From NCBI GenBank assembly GCA_036675475.1, contig JAKFEY010000008.1:1-41523 (forward strand): 41,523 nt of DNA, given 5' to 3'. Made by a program: the position numbers and the translations under genes. Numbering within the stretch: position 1 is the stretch's first letter; every line of letters starts with the position of its first letter. Of this stretch, positions 26,088 through 34,398 are shown one piece after another. Under the pieces are notes generated by a model. It was not told the DNA's origin and made no database searches. It saw only the letters and a program-made list of their open reading frames with translations. Source of the stretch: JALYRV01 sp036675475. GTDB lineage: Bacteria > Acidobacteriota > Vicinamibacteria > Vicinamibacterales > SCN-69-37.

Positions 26088-27050
26088 ATGAAACGTGTGC
26101 TCAGCGCCCTGACAGTGTCTTTCGCCGTTGCCGCGTGCGGTGGCGGCAGTGATTCCCAGCAACAGCAGTCGTCGGCCGCGCCGCAGGTGATTGCGCTCGA
26201 CGGCTCGTCGACGGTCTTCCCCATCGGTGAGGCGGTGGCCGAAGAGTTCCAGCGCGCCAATCCCGGCACGCGCGTGACGGTTGGCACGTCGGGCACCGGC
26301 GGCGGCTTCCAGAAGTTCTGCCGCGGCGAGTCGGACATCGCCAACGCATCGCGCCCCGTGAAGTCCACCGAAGCCGATGCGTGCCGCGCGGCGGGCATCG
26401 AGTTCATCGAAATCCCCGTGGCGTATGACGGCCTGTCGGTCGTCGTCAATCCGAAGAACACCTGGGTGACGTCGATGACGACCGCGGAGTTGAAGCGGCT
26501 GTGGCAGCCGGAAGCGCAGGGCGCGGTGACGCGGTGGAGCCAGATCCGCCAGGGCTGGCCGGATCGCGAGATTCATCTCTACGGCCCCGGCACCGACTCG
26601 GGCACGTTCGACTATTTCACCGAAGCCATCATGGGCAAGGCGCAGGCGAGCCGTGGCGACTACACCGCCAGCGAGGACGACAACGTGCTCGTGCAGGGCG
26701 TGTCGGGCGACGAAGGCGCGCTCGGGTATTTCGGCTTCGCGTATTACGACGAGAACCGCGACAAGCTGAAGCTCGTGCCGATTGACGATGGCAAGGCGGA
26801 CAACGGCGCCGGCCCGATTGCGCCGTCGACTGAAACCGTGCGCAACGGCACGTATGCGCCGCTCTCGCGCCCGATGTTCATGTATGTCAACAAGGCGAAG
26901 CTGCAGCGCCCGGAAGTGAAGGCGTTCGTCCAGTTCCTGCTCGACAAGGGACCCGCGCTGGTGACCGACGTCGGCTACTTCGCCATCACCGACACTGAAC
27001 TGCAGCAGGCCCGCGAACGTGTTGCCCAGGCGCTTCCGCCGACCCGCTGA
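26088..27050 (+). CDS. pstS: Phosphate ABC transporter substrate-binding lipoprotein PstS
   Basis: 320 residues. The signal ends in the lipobox VAAC (Cys17), so the protein is lipid-anchored, followed by a Ser/Gln linker. The two-lobed binding domain has LDGSSTVFPI, the phosphate loop GTSGTGGGF, IANASRPVK and GPGTDSGTFDYF, all characteristic of PstS. It captures periplasmic phosphate and delivers it to PstCA. It is the first gene of pstSCAB-phoU; the start of pstC lies 32 bases inside its end. Confidence 0.95.
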   Translation: MKRVLSALTVSFAVAACGGGSDSQQQQSSAAPQVIALDGSSTVFPIGEAVAEEFQRANPGTRVTVGTSGTGGGFQKFCRGESDIANASRPVKSTEADACRAAGIEFIEIPVAYDGLSVVVNPKNTWVTSMTTAELKRLWQPEAQGAVTRWSQIRQGWPDREIHLYGPGTDSGTFDYFTEAIMGKAQASRGDYTASEDDNVLVQGVSGDEGALGYFGFAYYDENRDKLKLVPIDDGKADNGAGPIAPSTETVRNGTYAPLSRPMFMYVNKAKLQRPEVKAFVQFLLDKGPALVTDVGYFAITDTELQQARERVAQALPPTR

Positions 27051-27912
27051 ACGGGTCATCGAGTCGGCGCTGTTCCTGTGCGCCGCCGGCTCGGTGCTCG
27101 TCACGGCCGGCATCATCGCCGTCCTGGTGGTCGAGACGGCGGCGTTCCTGCGCGAAGTGCCGATTACCGAGTTCCTCTTCGGCACGGTGTGGACGCCCGC
27201 GTTTCTGCGCAAGCAGTTCGGCGTGCTGCCGCTCGTGTCGGGCACGCTGCTCACGTCGGCCATCGCGATGGCCGTGGCGCTGCCGGCCGGCCTGCTGATT
27301 GCCGTCTACCTGAGTGAGTACGCGCCGTCGCGGCTGCGGCGCGTGCTCAAGCCGGTGCTCGAGATTCTCGCGGGCGTGCCCACGGTGGTCTACGGCTACT
27401 TCGCGCTGCTGTTCGTCACGCCGATGCTGCAGGTCGTGATGCCCGGGCTCTCCAGCTTCAACGCGCTCAGCCCCGGCATCGTCATGGGCATCATGATTCT
27501 TCCGCTCGTCGCGTCGCTGTCGGAGGATGCGCTGCGCAGCGTGCCGAACGGCCTGCGCGAAGGCGCGTACGCCCTCGGCGCCACGCGGCTGCAGGCCGCG
27601 GGACGGGTCATCGTGCCGGCGGCGTTCTCCGGCATCTCCGCGGCCGCCATTCTCGCGGTCTCACGCGCGATCGGCGAAACGATGATCGTGGCCGTGGCCG
27701 CCGGTCAGCAGCCGCGGCTCACCCTGGATCCCACCGTGCCGGTGCAGACGATGACGGCGTTCATCGTGCAGATGAGCCTGGGCGACACCGCGGCCGGCAC
27801 GCTCGAATATCGAACGATCTTTGCCGTGGGCATGCTGCTGTTCGTGAGCACGTTCACGCTCAACCTGATGAGCAACTGGCTGCGCGGACGCTTCCGCGAG
27901 GAATACGCATGA
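27019..27912 (+). CDS. pstC: Phosphate ABC transporter permease PstC
   Basis: 297 residues from the GTG at 27019, which overlaps pstS by 32 bases. Six membrane helices are visible. The EAA loop that contacts PstB reads LREGAYALGATRLQAAGRVIVPAAFSG-like, in two parts around about residue 190. AVSRAIGETMIVAVAAGQ is a conserved PstC segment. It forms the channel together with PstA. Confidence 0.94.
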   Translation: MLPRRFRRPAERVIESALFLCAAGSVLVTAGIIAVLVVETAAFLREVPITEFLFGTVWTPAFLRKQFGVLPLVSGTLLTSAIAMAVALPAGLLIAVYLSEYAPSRLRRVLKPVLEILAGVPTVVYGYFALLFVTPMLQVVMPGLSSFNALSPGIVMGIMILPLVASLSEDALRSVPNGLREGAYALGATRLQAAGRVIVPAAFSGISAAAILAVSRAIGETMIVAVAAGQQPRLTLDPTVPVQTMTAFIVQMSLGDTAAGTLEYRTIFAVGMLLFVSTFTLNLMSNWLRGRFREEYA

Positions 27913-28766
27913 TTTCCACGCGGCGCAAACTGTTCGAAGACCGGCTGCTGCAGTCGATGGGCGTGCTGATGCTGCTCGTCGCGCTGGCGGCGCTCGGCGC
28001 GCTGCTCTACGACGTCTTCCATGACGGATGGCCGCGGCTGTCCTGGGCGTTCGTGCGCGGCTTCCCGTCGCGCTTCGCGGACCAGGCCGGCATCTGGCAC
28101 GCGCTGGTCGGCACGATTTACGTCATCGGCCTGACGGCGCTCTTCACCATGCCGGCCGGCATCGGCGCGGCCATCTATCTCGAGGAATACTCGAAAGGCG
28201 GCCGGCTCTCGCGCCTGATCGAGATCAACATCTCGAACCTGGCCGGCGTGCCGTCGATCATCTACGGCCTGCTCGGCCTCGGGCTGTTCGTGCGCTGGAT
28301 GAATCTCGGCCCCAGCGTGCTCGCCGGTGCGCTCACGCTGTCGCTGCTGGTGCTGCCGGTCGTGATCCTCTCGACGCGCGAGGCGCTGCGCGCCGTACCC
28401 AAGTCGCTGCGCGAAGGCTCCTACGCCCTCGGCGGCACCCAGTGGCAGACGATCTGGCACCAGGTGCTGCCGTCGGCGGCACCCGGCATTCTCACGGGCC
28501 TGATCCTCGCCCTCTCGCGCGCGATCGGCGAAACGGCGCCGCTCATCACACTCGGCGCGCTCACGTACGTGGCGTTCACGCCGGAGAGCATATGGTCACC
28601 CTTCACGGTTCTGCCGATTCAGATCTTCAACTGGGTCTCGCGGCCCCAGGCGGCATTCGCCGAGAACGCCGCAGCCGGCATCGTCGTCCTGCTGCTGCTG
28701 TTGCTGACGATGAACGCGGTCGCCATCGTGATGCGCGATCGCCTGCAGAGGAACCGCATCGCATGA
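27909..28766 (+). CDS. pstA: Phosphate ABC transporter permease PstA
   Basis: 285 residues. It overlaps pstC by four bases (ATGA). The membrane helices and motif NLAGVPSIIYGLLGLGLFV match the PstA family, and the EAA loop is LREGSYALGGTQWQTIWHQV. LSRAIGETAPLITLGAL is another conserved stretch. With PstC it forms the transmembrane path. Confidence 0.94.
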   Translation: MISTRRKLFEDRLLQSMGVLMLLVALAALGALLYDVFHDGWPRLSWAFVRGFPSRFADQAGIWHALVGTIYVIGLTALFTMPAGIGAAIYLEEYSKGGRLSRLIEINISNLAGVPSIIYGLLGLGLFVRWMNLGPSVLAGALTLSLLVLPVVILSTREALRAVPKSLREGSYALGGTQWQTIWHQVLPSAAPGILTGLILALSRAIGETAPLITLGALTYVAFTPESIWSPFTVLPIQIFNWVSRPQAAFAENAAAGIVVLLLLLLTMNAVAIVMRDRLQRNRIA

Positions 28767-29527
28767 CGAGGACGCCGATCATCGAGGCTGACGGCCTCAA
28801 CTTCTATTACGGCAGCAAGCAGGCGCTGGAGAATGTCTCGGTGCGGATTCAGCCGCGCATGGTGACGGCGTTCATCGGGCCGTCGGGCTGCGGCAAGAGC
28901 ACGTTCCTCCGGACGCTCAACCGCATGAACGACATCATCCCCGGCACGCGCGTCGAGGGGCGCGTGTCGATTGAAGGCCGCGACATCTACGCGCCTGAGA
29001 CGGACGTGGTGGCGCTGCGGCAGCGCGTCGGCATGGTGTTCCAGAAGTCGAACCCGTTTCCGAAATCGATTTTCGAGAACGTCGCCTATGGGCTGCGCAT
29101 CAACGGCCTGGTGGAAGGCAAGGCGGAGCTCGCGGATCGTGTCGAGGAAAGCCTCAAAGCCGCCGCGATCTGGGACGAGGTGAAGGATCGGCTGAAGGAT
29201 TCGGCGCTCGCGCTGTCGGGTGGCCAGCAGCAGCGGCTCTGCATCGCGCGCGCGCTGGCCATCCGGCCCGACATCCTGCTGATGGACGAGCCCGCGTCGG
29301 CGCTCGACCCCATCGCCACGCAGCGCATCGAGGAGCTGATTTATCAGCTGAAGCGCGACTACACCATCGTGATTGTCACGCACAATATGCAGCAGGCCGC
29401 GCGCGTCTCGGACGAGACGGCATTTTTCTGGCTGGGCAAGCTGGTGGAGTTCGGGCCGACGGAGACCATCTTCACAAACCCGTCGGAGACCTTGACGGAA
29501 GACTACGTGACCGGGAGATTCGGCTGA
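28763..29527 (+). CDS. pstB: Phosphate ABC transporter ATPase PstB
   Basis: 254 residues from the ATG at 28763, which overlaps pstA by four bases; the frame is open further upstream as a shadow of pstA. Walker A is GPSGCGKST, the signature is LSGGQQQRL, Walker B is ILLMDEPASALD, and the switch His is in VTHNMQQAARVSD. FQKSNPFPKSIFENV is the PstB-specific Q-loop. It drives phosphate import by ATP hydrolysis. Confidence 0.96.
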   Translation: MTRTPIIEADGLNFYYGSKQALENVSVRIQPRMVTAFIGPSGCGKSTFLRTLNRMNDIIPGTRVEGRVSIEGRDIYAPETDVVALRQRVGMVFQKSNPFPKSIFENVAYGLRINGLVEGKAELADRVEESLKAAAIWDEVKDRLKDSALALSGGQQQRLCIARALAIRPDILLMDEPASALDPIATQRIEELIYQLKRDYTIVIVTHNMQQAARVSDETAFFWLGKLVEFGPTETIFTNPSETLTEDYVTGRFG

Positions 29528-30204
29528 TGACGGAACGCCATCCGCGACACTTTCAGGACGAGCTCGAGCAGCTCAAGGCCCGCCTTCTCGAAATGGGCGG
29601 CCTGGCCGAAGACCGCGTGCGCCTGGCCATGCGGGCCGTGGTCGGCCGCGAGCCGCGCCTGGTCGATGAGGTCATCGCGGGCGACGCCGCGATCAACGCG
29701 CTGCACATCGAGATCGACGACCGCTGCTTCAAGCTGCTGGCGCTGCACCAGCCCATGGCCGTCGATCTGCGGGGCATCGTGGCGGCGGTCAAGATCAACA
29801 CGGACCTCGAGCGCGTGGGCGACCTGGCGGTCAACATCGCCGAGGCCGTGCGCCGCTACCTGGAGCATCCGCCCGTCAAGCAGCTGATCGACATCCCCCG
29901 GATGGCCGACATCGCGCAGGGCATGCTGCGCGACGCGCTCGACGCGTTCGTGCGCCGCGACGTGGCGCTGGCGCACGCGGTGCTGGCGGCCGACGATGGG
30001 CTGGATGCGCTGAAGACGCAGGTCTTCCGCGAGCTGCTGACCTACATGCTGCAGGATCCGCACACCATCGAGCCCGCGCTCGACCTCATTCTCATTTCCC
30101 GCCATCTCGAGCGCATCGGCGACCACGCCACCAACGTCGCCGAAGACGTCATTTTCATGGTCTCGGCCCGGGACGTCCGGCACGCATCGCACGAGGATAC
30201 ATAG
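29527..30204 (+). CDS. phoU: Phosphate signalling regulator PhoU
   Basis: 225 residues, all helical, with two PhoU repeats. Conserved motifs include LHIEIDDRCFKLLALHQPMAVDLR in two parts (about 58-81), INTDLERVGDLAVNIAE in the first repeat, and ISRHLERIGDHATNVAEDVIFM in the second (E-R-x-x-D metal-binding type). PhoU signals Pst transport status to PhoR and restrains the Pho response. It starts at the A of the pstB stop codon (TGATG). A second PhoU-fold protein (DUF47) is in the pit operon. Confidence 0.95.
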   Translation: MTERHPRHFQDELEQLKARLLEMGGLAEDRVRLAMRAVVGREPRLVDEVIAGDAAINALHIEIDDRCFKLLALHQPMAVDLRGIVAAVKINTDLERVGDLAVNIAEAVRRYLEHPPVKQLIDIPRMADIAQGMLRDALDAFVRRDVALAHAVLAADDGLDALKTQVFRELLTYMLQDPHTIEPALDLILISRHLERIGDHATNVAEDVIFMVSARDVRHASHEDT

Positions 30205-30227
30205 CAGGTTCCCGGGTTCCTGGGTTC

Positions 30228-30333
30228 GACTGGTTCGACAGGTTCACGTGCACAGGGAACCTGTCGAAACCGTCGAACCTGACTGGTCCGACAGGTTCAG
30301 GTGCACAGGGAACCCGTCGAACCCGTCGAACCT
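30228..30333. repeat. 53-bp direct tandem repeat x2 built of GGTTCGA units, each able to fold as a hairpin
   Basis: Copies at 30228-30280 and 30281-30333 differ at a few bases. Each has GGTTC-rich left arms, a loop with GTGCACAGG and GAACC-rich right arms. The left arm of copy 1 starts at about 30223. The repeats fill the gap between phoU and yacG and may act as a terminator or attenuate read-through. Confidence 0.8.
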
Positions 30334-30364
30334 GCGAACCCTGGAACCGGTTTAGAATGTCCTG

Positions 30365-30556
30365 ATGTCCGAAGCGCCGCTGTGCGCGTATTGCCGCCGG
30401 CTGCCGGCCGTGCCCGAGTGGAAGCCCTTCTGCAGCGAGCGCTGCAAAATGGCCGATCTGGGCCGCTGGTTTTCGGGCGACTATCGCGTGGCCGGCGCCG
30501 CCGCAGATCCAGAGGCCGACGACCCCGGGGACGAGCTCCGATCCGACCGCGACTGA
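30365..30556 (+). CDS. yacG: DNA gyrase inhibitor YacG (zinc-binding)
   Basis: 63 residues. The zinc ligands are C7, C10, C23 and C27 (CAYC ... FCSERC), followed by KMADLGRWFSGDYRVAG, the family signature. YacG binds the GyrB C-terminal region and inhibits gyrase in E. coli. The tail is acidic and short. It is followed by the citrate synthase gene after ten bases. Confidence 0.92.
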   Translation: MSEAPLCAYCRRLPAVPEWKPFCSERCKMADLGRWFSGDYRVAGAAADPEADDPGDELRSDRD

Positions 30557-30566
30557 CGTTATCACC

Positions 30567-31853
30567 ATGGCAGATACCCTCACCATTACCGACAACCGCA
30601 CCGGCAAGCAGTACGAGGTGCCCGTCGAGGACGGCACCATCCGCGCCCTCGACCTCCGCAAAATCAAGACGGGCGACGATGACTTCGGGCTGATGACGTA
30701 CGACCCGGCGTTTACCAACACCGCCTCGTGCCGCAGCGCCATCACCTTCATCGACGGCGACAAGGGCATCCTCGAGTATCGCGGCTACCCCATCGAGCAG
30801 CTGGCCGAGCACAGCACGTTCCTCGAAACGGCCTATCTGATCTTGTTTGGCGAGCTGCCGACGACCGCGCAGCTCGAGGCATGGACGCATGAGATCACCA
30901 TGCACACCATGCTGCACGAGAACATCAAGAAGCTGATGGAAGGCTTCCAGTACGACGCGCATCCGATGGGGATCTTCCTCACGACGGTGGGCGCGCTGTC
31001 GACGCTGTATCCCGACTCGAAGAACATTTTCGACGAGCAGTCGCGGCGCACGCAGACGATCCGGCTCATCGCGAAGGTGCCGAGCATCGCCGCCTATGCG
31101 TACCGGCACAGCATCGGCCGGCCGTACGTCTATCCCGACAACGACCTCTCGTATCCGGGCAACTTCCTGAACATGCTGTTCAAGATGACGGAGCTGAAGT
31201 ATCAGCCCAACCCGGTACTCGAGCGCGCGCTCGACGTGCTGTTCATCCTGCATGCCGATCACGAGCAGAACTGCAGCACGAGCGCGATGCGCGGCATCGG
31301 CAGCTCGCAGGCCGATCCCTACTCGTCGCTGGCCGGCGCGGCGGCGGCGCTGTACGGTCCGCTGCACGGCGGCGCGAACGAAGCCGTGCTGCGCATGCTG
31401 CGCGAGATCGGCGACATCTCGCACGTGCCGGCGTTCATCAAGAAGGTGAAGGCGGGCGAAGGCCGGCTGATGGGCTTTGGCCATCGCGTGTACAAGTCGT
31501 ACGACCCGCGTGCGAAGATCATCAAGCGCATCGCCGATCTGGTATTTTCGGTGACGGGCAAGAACCCGCTGCTCGAGATCGCGCTCGAGCTCGAGCGCAT
31601 CGCGCTGCAGGACGACTATTTCGTCAGCCGCAAGCTCTATCCGAACGTCGACTTCTACTCGGGCCTGATCTACCAGGCGATGGGCTTCCCCGAGGACATG
31701 TTCCCGGTGCTCTTTGCCATTCCGCGCACGGCCGGCTGGATTTCGCAGTGGGACGAGATGCTGCGCGACGAGGACCAGAAGATCGCGCGCCCGCGCCAGA
31801 TCTACACGGGCCACGCGCGCCGCGATTACGTATCGAGGGACAAACGGAAGTAG
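30567..31853 (+). CDS. gltA: Citrate synthase (type II, hexameric-like)
   Basis: 428 residues. The active site is clear: ADHEQNCSTSAMR with the first catalytic His, GPLHGGANEAVLRML with the second, and FGHRVYKSYDPRAKII with the catalytic Asp. The N-terminal beta-rich domain (about 1-60) with DPAFTNTASCRSAITFIDG is typical of Gram-negative type II enzymes, which are allosterically inhibited by NADH or 2-oxoglutarate. It condenses acetyl-CoA with oxaloacetate. The stop TAG directly abuts a 20-bp palindrome. Confidence 0.96.
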   Translation: MADTLTITDNRTGKQYEVPVEDGTIRALDLRKIKTGDDDFGLMTYDPAFTNTASCRSAITFIDGDKGILEYRGYPIEQLAEHSTFLETAYLILFGELPTTAQLEAWTHEITMHTMLHENIKKLMEGFQYDAHPMGIFLTTVGALSTLYPDSKNIFDEQSRRTQTIRLIAKVPSIAAYAYRHSIGRPYVYPDNDLSYPGNFLNMLFKMTELKYQPNPVLERALDVLFILHADHEQNCSTSAMRGIGSSQADPYSSLAGAAAALYGPLHGGANEAVLRMLREIGDISHVPAFIKKVKAGEGRLMGFGHRVYKSYDPRAKIIKRIADLVFSVTGKNPLLEIALELERIALQDDYFVSRKLYPNVDFYSGLIYQAMGFPEDMFPVLFAIPRTAGWISQWDEMLRDEDQKIARPRQIYTGHARRDYVSRDKRK

Positions 31854-31873
31854 GCCGGGGCTTCAGCCCCGGC
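31854..31873. repeat. TTCA-centred 20-bp palindrome, copy 2
   Basis: GCCGGGGC-TTCA-GCCCCGGC, perfect 8-bp arms, begins at the base after the gltA stop codon. It may act as an RNA hairpin. The Shine-Dalgarno GGAGG of the next gene lies right after it. Confidence 0.7.
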
Positions 31874-31887
31874 GGAGGACAGCACCG

Positions 31888-32850
31888 ATGAGACGAGCGA
31901 TTGTGCCGGCGTTTTTCATCATTGCGGCCTGCTCTGCAGGCAACGCCGCACAGCCCTCGTCTGCGCCATCCAGCCCTCCTTCGCAGACGCCTTCGGCGCC
32001 TGCTTCGGAGGGCAGGCAGCAAGCTTCAGGCGTCGACGGCAACCGCGCCTTCGCGCACGTGAAGGCCATGGTCGATCTCGGGCCGCGGCCCGCCGGGTCC
32101 GAGGCGATCGAGCGCACGCGCGAGTACATCAGGCACCAGATGAAGGCCATCGGGCTCACGGTCAAAGACCAGGCCTTCACCGCGCAGACACCGGTTGGCG
32201 CGGTGAAGATGGTCAACCTGATCGTGACGCTGCCGGGCACGCGGCCCGATCGCATCATCATCAGCAGCCACTACGACACCAAGCCCGAAAAGGCGTTCAC
32301 GTTCGTGGGCGCGAATGACGCCGGCTCCAGCACCGGCCTGCTCATCGAGCTGGCGCGCGTGCTGAAAGACCAACCACGCGAGTTCACGTACGAGCTCGTG
32401 TTCTTCGACGGCGAAGAGGCCTGGGGCGACTGGACCACCGGCAACACGTTCGGCAGCCGCCATTACGTACAGGCGGCGCGGAAGGCGGGCACGCTGACCG
32501 GCGTGAAGGCGATGATTCTGCTCGACATGATCGGCGAGCGCGGCGTGCGCCTGCTGCAGGACATGAACTCCACGGGCTGGCTCAACGACATCTTCTGGCG
32601 CACGGCCGGCCGCCTCGGCCACCAGCGCACGTTCGTCGCCAGCACCACGGCCGTCGAAGACGACCACAAGCCGTTCATCGACGCCGGCATTCCGGCCATC
32701 GATCTGATCGACCTCGACTACCCTGCCTGGCACACGGCCGACGACACGCTCGACAAGCTCGATCCCATGTCGATGAAGATCGTGGGCGACGTCGTGGTCG
32801 CCGCGTTGCCGGAGGTCGAAAAGCGCCTGGCGGGTGGCGCGGGCCTTTAG
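31888..32850 (+). CDS. M28-family zinc peptidase lipoprotein (glutaminyl-cyclase-like)
   Basis: 320 residues from the ATG at 31888, supported by GGAGG nine bases upstream and the lipobox IAAC (Cys15). A Ser/Pro linker runs to about residue 45. The M28 fold shows ISSHYDTKPE (zinc His and the neighbouring Asp), GANDAGSSTGLLIELAR (bridging Asp), VFFDGEEAWGDW (catalytic Glu pair), LDMIGERG (zinc Asp) and DYPAWHTADDTLDKL (final His). The EEAWGDW segment with a large side chain pocket resembles glutaminyl cyclases as well as aminopeptidases. The protein is extracytoplasmic; its substrate is unknown. Its stop codon lies within a palindrome. Confidence 0.88.
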   Translation: MRRAIVPAFFIIAACSAGNAAQPSSAPSSPPSQTPSAPASEGRQQASGVDGNRAFAHVKAMVDLGPRPAGSEAIERTREYIRHQMKAIGLTVKDQAFTAQTPVGAVKMVNLIVTLPGTRPDRIIISSHYDTKPEKAFTFVGANDAGSSTGLLIELARVLKDQPREFTYELVFFDGEEAWGDWTTGNTFGSRHYVQAARKAGTLTGVKAMILLDMIGERGVRLLQDMNSTGWLNDIFWRTAGRLGHQRTFVASTTAVEDDHKPFIDAGIPAIDLIDLDYPAWHTADDTLDKLDPMSMKIVGDVVVAALPEVEKRLAGGAGL

Positions 32851-32857
32851 GCCCCGC
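32838..32857. repeat. TTTA-centred palindrome, copy 3 (imperfect)
   Basis: GCGGGCC-TTTA-GGCCCCGC is imperfect by one base. The TAG stop of the M28 gene is inside it. It is adjacent to copy 4 and separated from it by GGCGGTAGC repeats. Confidence 0.55.
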
Positions 32858-32884
32858 GGACGGCGGTAGCGCGTGCGGCGGTAG

Positions 32885-32904
32885 CGCAGGCCTTCAGGCC
32901 TGCG
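32885..32904. repeat. TTCA-centred 20-bp palindrome, copy 4
   Basis: CGCAGGCC-TTCA-GGCCTGCG, perfect arms, preceded by GCGGTAG as in the reverse complement of copy 1. It ends one base before the stop codon of the minus-strand LeuA-like gene. Confidence 0.7.
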
Positions 32905-32905
32905 T

Positions 32906-34114
32906 TCACAGCTCCGCGCGGACTTCGTCCTCGGTGAGCACCGTGGACGACTTCTTGGCCTTTTCGAAGATGCGATCGACGCGCTCGTCGCTGGCGTCGA
33001 GGCCGCGTGACTCGAGCCAGTAGATCACGTTCGACCGGCCCGACATCGGGCCCACTTCGATCTCCTGCGTGCGCCCCACCATGCTCGCCGGAATTCCCGA
33101 ATAGACCGCGTCGACCAGCGCGGCGTCGTTCTTCTTGAACGCCTTGATCACCGCGGCCGCATGCACGCCGGTGGCGGTGCGGAAGGCGTCGCGGCCGATC
33201 ACGGGATAGTTGGCGGGCACAGGCACGCCGCACGATTCCGACACCTCGCGGACGTAGTCGCCGAGCTTGGTGAGGTCGCGCTCCAGGTATCCCATCAGCA
33301 CAAGGTTCACGAGCAGCAGGTCCATCGGCGTGTTGCCGACGCGCTCGCCGATGCCGAGGCCCGCGCCGTGCACGCGGGTGGCGCCCGCGTCGATCGCCGC
33401 AATCGAGTTCGCAATCGCGAAGTCGCGGTCGCGATGGCCGTGCCAGTCAATCCCCACGCCCCCGCCGCACTCCTCGACGATGCGGGCGATGAAGCGGGTG
33501 ACGGCCGCGGCGCCGTGCGGCGTGGAGTGGCCGACGGTGTCGGCGATGCACACGCGCTTCGCGCCCGCGCGAATGGCGGTGGAATAGAGCGCGCGCAGCG
33601 ACGCCGGGTCGGCGCGCGTGGTGTCCTCGGTGACATACATCACGTCGAGGCCTTCCCTGACGGCAAACGTCACGGCTTCCTCGGTGAGCCGCTGCAGCTT
33701 CTCAATCGTCCAGTCTTCGGCGTACTGACGGATCGGGCTCGACCCGATGAAGGTGCAGGCTTCGATCTTCAGGCCGGTGCGCTGCGACACTTCCACGATG
33801 GGCGCGATGTCGCTGATGAGCGTGCGCGACGCGCAGTTGGCCGCCACCTTCAGCTTCGCGCCCACGATCTCGCGCGCCAGGCGCTCGACGTCGCGCACGA
33901 CATGCGGGCCCGCCCCAGGCAGGCCGATGTCGGCCGTGTCGATGCCGAGCTCATCGATCAGGTGGAGGATGCGAATCTTCTCGTCGATGTCGGGACACCG
34001 CACCGACGGCGACTGCAACCCGTCGCGCAAGGTCTCATCGTCGAGCATCACGCGCGGGCCTGACGGCCGCGCGAGGTCCAGGGTGTTCCAGTCGTAAATC
34101 AGCGGATGCATCAT
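32906..34114 (-). CDS. LeuA-like enzyme (HMGL-like/2-isopropylmalate synthase family, no regulatory domain)
   Basis: 402 residues from the ATG at 34114, which shares a base with the stop of the upstream gene; a second ATG follows directly. The TIM barrel begins with MLDDETLRDGLQ (the DxTLRDG metal site, about 23-34). The zinc/substrate motif reads DWHGHRDRDFAIANS with H225 and H227; the usual HND is HRD here. GLGIGERVGNTPMDLLL is the family glycine loop. The LeuA C-terminal allosteric domain (~130 residues) is missing, so feedback inhibition by leucine is unlikely. The family includes isopropylmalate, homocitrate and citramalate synthases; the substrate cannot be chosen from sequence. It is the last gene of the long minus-strand operon. 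Confidence 0.82.
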   Translation of the reverse strand: MMHPLIYDWNTLDLARPSGPRVMLDDETLRDGLQSPSVRCPDIDEKIRILHLIDELGIDTADIGLPGAGPHVVRDVERLAREIVGAKLKVAANCASRTLISDIAPIVEVSQRTGLKIEACTFIGSSPIRQYAEDWTIEKLQRLTEEAVTFAVREGLDVMYVTEDTTRADPASLRALYSTAIRAGAKRVCIADTVGHSTPHGAAAVTRFIARIVEECGGGVGIDWHGHRDRDFAIANSIAAIDAGATRVHGAGLGIGERVGNTPMDLLLVNLVLMGYLERDLTKLGDYVREVSESCGVPVPANYPVIGRDAFRTATGVHAAAVIKAFKKNDAALVDAVYSGIPASMVGRTQEIEVGPMSGRSNVIYWLESRGLDASDERVDRIFEKAKKSSTVLTEDEVRAEL

Positions 34115-34398
34115 CAATCGCCGGGACGTTTCAACAGAAAGACGGTGGCCAGGCCCGCCGCCGCGATCACGGCGGCCCACGCGCTGGCCTGAATGGCGGC
34201 GCGCCGCCGGCCTTCACCGAGGACCCCGCGCAGATCCACCGGCACGTCAGGCGGCGGCGCGATGCCGAGCCGCAGCTCCGCGGAGCGGCGCAGGTATTCC
34301 TCGTGCGCGCGCTTGTTGACGTAGTCGTACACGCCAAGCCACAACGCCGCCGCCACAGCCAGCCACAGCGCGACGGCCCACACGATCGGCCTCCGCAC
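34114..34398 (-). CDS. Small two-helix membrane protein, unknown
   Basis: 94 residues starting with the GTG at 34398, which shares one base with the stop of the phosphatase gene; the ATG of the LeuA-like gene follows in the same manner. Helix 1 is about residues 5-23 (VWAVALWLAVAAALWLGV), helix 2 about 70-88 (ASAWAAVIAAAGLATVFLL). The loop between is charged and may face the periplasm or cytoplasm. No family is recognised. The tight coupling on both sides and the codon use like its neighbours support a real gene. Confidence 0.72.
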   Translation of the reverse strand: MRRPIVWAVALWLAVAAALWLGVYDYVNKRAHEEYLRRSAELRLGIAPPPDVPVDLRGVLGEGRRRAAIQASAWAAVIAAAGLATVFLLKRPGD

